Source of the DNA: Bacteroidales bacterium
GTDB taxonomy: Bacteria; Bacteroidota; Bacteroidia; Bacteroidales; F082
Direction: 5' to 3'
Length of the DNA: 8,122 bases
NCBI GenBank assembly: GCA_020853175.1
Contig: JADYZK010000408.1
Location: 1-8,122 of the forward strand
Shown: positions 5,551 through 8,122 of the stretch, piece after piece
Position numbering within the stretch: position 1 is the stretch's first letter
Layout: every line of letters begins with the position of its first letter
Program-made: the position numbers and the translations under genes
The notes under the pieces: model-generated
Database searches by the model: none
Told to the model about the DNA's origin: nothing
Seen by the model: only the letters and a program-made list of their open reading frames with translations

Positions 5551-7671
5551 ATGGAGTTACAAAAGTTTACGTATGACAACCGCCTCTCCCGTTTATTTCT
5601 CCAGGCTACTATTTTATGGGGATTTGTAGGGATGCTTGTGGGTTTAACCATCGCCTTTGAGCTCATTTTCCCGCACATGAGCAGTGGCATCTCTTGGCTG
5701 TCTTTCGGGCGTTTACGTCCGCTGCACACCAATGCCGTCATTTTTGCCTTCGTGGGAAATGGAATGTTCACCGGCATTTATTACTCAACACCCCGTTTGT
5801 TGAAAACGCCCATGTACAGCGAGCTGTTGGGAAAAATTCACTTTTGGGGATGGCAGTTGATCATTGTTGCCGCGGCCATCACGCTTCCTTTAGGAATGAC
5901 CGTGAGCAAAGAATATGCAGAGCTTGAATGGCCTATTGATATTGCCATTGCTGTGGTTTGGGTAGTATTCGGCATCAATCTCATTATGACCACTGTAAAA
6001 CGCAGAGTGCACCACATTTATGTTGCTATTTGGTTTTACATTGCCACTTTTGTAACCGTGGCTGTGCTGCACATTGTTAATTCAATCAACATTCCGGTAA
6101 CACTTTTCAAAAGTTATCCCATTTATGCCGGCATCCAAGATGCACTCGTTCAGTGGTGGTATGGTCATAACGCCGTGGCTTTTTTCCTTACAACACCTTA
6201 CCTTGGTTTGATGTACTATTTTGTTCCCAAGGCAGCCAACAGGCCCATCTACTCTTACAGACTATCTATTATCCACTTTTGGGCATTGATTTTCTTATAT
6301 ATCTGGGCTGGACCTCACCATTTGTTGTATTCGGCATTGCCCGACTGGGCTCAGGCTCTGGGAGTTGTATTCTCGATTATGCTGATTGCGCCTTCATGGG
6401 GCGGTATGATCAACGGTTTGCTTACCCTTCGTGGCGCCTGGGACAAGGTCCGCGAAAGTCCCGTTCTCAAAATGTTTGTGGTGGGTGTAACAGCTTACGG
6501 TATGTCAACATTTGAAGGTCCGTTGCTTTCGCTCAAAAGTGTGAATGCTATCAGTCACTTCACCGATTGGACCATTGCACACGTGCATATTGGCGCACTG
6601 GGATGGAATGGGATGCTCACCTTTGGGATGATTTATTGGCTCGTTCCACGGCTCTTCGACACCAAGCTTTATAGCACCAAATTGGCCAACACCCACTTTT
6701 GGTTGGCCACAACCGGGATGTTGTTTTTTGCTGTCCCCTTGTATTTTGCCGGTTTTACCCAAAGCTTAATGTGGAAAGAGTTTACCGCTGAAGGCTATCT
6801 TAAATATCCCAACTTTATTGAAACAGTGGTTCAAATTCTGCCCATGTATTTCTTACGTGCTTTTGGAGGAACCTTGTATCTCACCGGCGTGATTATTATG
6901 ATGGTGAACGTGGTGAAAACGATGCGTATGGGAAAATTTGTGGCTACCGAAGAAGACCAAGCACCTGCAGCCCATCCTGAAAAATACGCGAATGAAAAAG
7001 GACATCGCCGTATCGAAGGAAAGCCTGTACTCTTTACCATTCTTGCCTTGGTGGTGATCTTAATTGGCGGAATTGTTGAGTTTGTGCCCATGTTCATGGT
7101 CAAAAGCAATGTGCCAACCATAGCCAGCGTTCAACCCTACACTCCATTGGAGTTGGAAGGCCGTGATATTTACGTCCGCGAAGGTTGCTATAACTGCCAC
7201 AGTCAAATGATACGTCCTTTTAGGTCGGAAGTTGAACGTTATGGCGATTATACCAAAGCCGGCGAAACGGTTTACGACCATCCATTCCAATTTGGATCAA
7301 AACGTACAGGTCCCGATTTGGCCCGCGAAGGCGTGAAAACAGGCCCCATTTACAAACCTGATTCTTGGCACTACAACCATTTCCTTAATCCACAAAAGAT
7401 GGTGGCCCAGTCTATTATGCCTCCTTACCCTTGGATCATCAACAACAGCCTCAACACCAGCTCCACTGCCCGCAAAATCCGCGTCATGCAAATGTTGGGT
7501 GTGCCTTATCCGGAAGGATATGCTGACAAAGCTGTTGAAGATTTGAAAAAACAAGCCGCCGGCATTGCTCAAAGCTTGCGCGATGGGGGTATTGATGTGT
7601 CTGACGACAAGGAAGTGATTGCTTTGATTGCTTATATCCAACGCCTCGGGACAGATATTTATAAAAAATAA
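5551..7671 (+). CDS. ccoNO: Fused cbb3 cytochrome oxidase subunits I and II (CcoN-CcoO)
   Basis: This 706-aa protein is the catalytic core of a proton-pumping, high-oxygen-affinity terminal oxidase. Residues 1 to about 460 are CcoN. Candidate ligands by family alignment are His59 and His346 for low-spin heme b, His344 for heme b3, and His206, His256 and His257 for CuB, with Tyr250 placed to cross-link to His206. A hydrophilic linker (about 460-490, ending near RRIEGKP) leads to the CcoO anchor helix (about 493-515) and a monoheme cytochrome c domain. That domain has CYNCH (Cys546, Cys549, His550) and probable ligand Met623 in SIMPPYPW. All key residues are present, so the fusion looks functional. 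CcoN and CcoO are normally separate in Proteobacteria; fusion is common in Bacteroidota. Topology is compatible, since the CcoN C-terminus and the CcoO N-terminus are both cytoplasmic. The next gene starts 13 nt downstream. Confidence 0.96.
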   Translation: MELQKFTYDNRLSRLFLQATILWGFVGMLVGLTIAFELIFPHMSSGISWLSFGRLRPLHTNAVIFAFVGNGMFTGIYYSTPRLLKTPMYSELLGKIHFWGWQLIIVAAAITLPLGMTVSKEYAELEWPIDIAIAVVWVVFGINLIMTTVKRRVHHIYVAIWFYIATFVTVAVLHIVNSINIPVTLFKSYPIYAGIQDALVQWWYGHNAVAFFLTTPYLGLMYYFVPKAANRPIYSYRLSIIHFWALIFLYIWAGPHHLLYSALPDWAQALGVVFSIMLIAPSWGGMINGLLTLRGAWDKVRESPVLKMFVVGVTAYGMSTFEGPLLSLKSVNAISHFTDWTIAHVHIGALGWNGMLTFGMIYWLVPRLFDTKLYSTKLANTHFWLATTGMLFFAVPLYFAGFTQSLMWKEFTAEGYLKYPNFIETVVQILPMYFLRAFGGTLYLTGVIIMMVNVVKTMRMGKFVATEEDQAPAAHPEKYANEKGHRRIEGKPVLFTILALVVILIGGIVEFVPMFMVKSNVPTIASVQPYTPLELEGRDIYVREGCYNCHSQMIRPFRSEVERYGDYTKAGETVYDHPFQFGSKRTGPDLAREGVKTGPIYKPDSWHYNHFLNPQKMVAQSIMPPYPWIINNSLNTSSTARKIRVMQMLGVPYPEGYADKAVEDLKKQAAGIAQSLRDGGIDVSDDKEVIALIAYIQRLGTDIYKK

Positions 7672-7684
7672 TTGAAAGTTTAAA

Positions 7685-7888
7685 ATGAAGATCGTAACAA
7701 AAACACTGGAAGGTATTGCTGATATTCAGCTCTTTCCTATCATCGGATTGATATTGTTTTTTACCATGTTTGTGGTATTGCTCTACTTTGTGTCGCGTAT
7801 GACAAAAAATCAAATTGATGAATTTGGTCACATGCCGCTTGACAATCATGACGATCTCTCGACTGAAAAAATAGATTCATACAAATAG
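7685..7888 (+). CDS. ccoQ: cbb3 oxidase small subunit CcoQ/FixQ-like
   Basis: This 67-aa single-span membrane protein sits in the CcoQ slot between ccoNO and ccoP. It has a short polar N-terminus, one hydrophobic helix at about residues 16-38 (FPIIGLILFFTMFVVLLYFV), and a charged cytoplasmic-type tail. CcoQ proteins stabilise the interaction of CcoP with the core. Sequence conservation in this family is low, so the call relies on size, topology and position. The ATG lies 13 nt after the ccoNO stop, and the stop is 16 nt before ccoP. Confidence 0.85.
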   Translation: MKIVTKTLEGIADIQLFPIIGLILFFTMFVVLLYFVSRMTKNQIDEFGHMPLDNHDDLSTEKIDSYK

Positions 7889-7904
7889 AAATAACTAAAG
7901 AAAT

Positions 7905-8122
7905 ATGACTACAGATAAGCAACCGATAGAAAAAAAAGATGCTGATTATGAAATAGATACCCTGACCAACGACCGTTTGATCAGTGATCATGAGTACGAC
8001 GGCATCCGCGAGCTTGACAATGACATGCCTTCTTGGTGGAAATGGCTTTTTATTGTTTCTATAGCTGTTGCCATTATTTATCTAGTTCGTTTGTGGGTGT
8101 TTCGAGCCGACGACTTGATTCA
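7905..8122 (+). CDS. ccoP: cbb3 oxidase diheme cytochrome c subunit CcoP, N-terminal part (3' end outside window)
   Basis: An open frame from the ATG at 7905 runs off the right edge after 72 codons. The CcoP signature HEYDGIRELDNDMPSWWKW is followed by one transmembrane helix (about LFIVSIAVAIIYLVRLWVF), matching the family N-terminus: a cytoplasmic segment, an amphipathic DGI-ELDN-P-WW element, then the anchor. The two c-type heme domains that take electrons from soluble or ACIII-bound cytochrome and pass them to CcoO should lie beyond the window. The polar stretch before the signature (MTTDKQPIEKKDADYEIDTL) may be slightly longer than usual. An alternative later start is not needed. Confidence 0.92.
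   Translation, partial: MTTDKQPIEKKDADYEIDTLTNDRLISDHEYDGIRELDNDMPSWWKWLFIVSIAVAIIYLVRLWVFRADDLI

Noticed and set aside
5528..7899. 11-nt repeat AAATAACTAAA before ccoNO (5528-5538) and ccoP (7889-7899)
   Set aside because: A-rich leaders are normal in Bacteroidota, the spacing to the two ATGs differs (12 and 5 nt), and one copy overlaps the ccoS end.

Overview
The window looks like a chromosomal respiratory-chain region of a Bacteroidota bacterium. The reasons are an alternative complex III (ACIII) cluster, a cbb3 oxidase whose CcoN and CcoO are one polypeptide, the gene order ccoI-ccoS-ccoNO-ccoQ-ccoP, two copies of the Bacteroidota -7 promoter octamer TAnnTTTG, and A-rich starts without clear Shine-Dalgarno sequences. 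Order and genus cannot be fixed from this sequence. All genes are on the + strand, with similar base composition by eye. I saw no mobile element, CRISPR array, tRNA or rRNA.

Layout. (1) Positions 1-1451 are the end of an ACIII operon: the C-terminal part of ActF, then a monoheme cytochrome c lipoprotein that looks like ActE. A strong hairpin terminator (1479-1516) closes it. (2) Positions 1540-2016 encode a SlyD-type FKBP peptidyl-prolyl isomerase. (3) After a gap with a good promoter (2121-2153) comes a Tll0287-like (DUF3365) c-heme lipoprotein, followed after 3 nt by ccoI, the copper P-type ATPase for cbb3 assembly. (4) The ccoI-ccoS gap holds a hairpin, a 19-bp perfect dyad and a second -7 promoter box, suggesting separate control of the structural operon. 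(5) ccoS, the fused ccoNO, ccoQ and the start of ccoP run to the right edge; ccoP continues outside.

Together the genes describe electron flow from quinol through ACIII and its cytochrome c to a high-affinity cbb3 terminal oxidase, plus the copper export and maturation factors that oxidase needs. Most of the window is known biology. The parts most worth a second look are the Tll0287-like heme lipoprotein coupled to ccoI, the dyad and promoter before ccoS, and the ActF-then-ActE order. I found no convincing evidence of an entirely new system.
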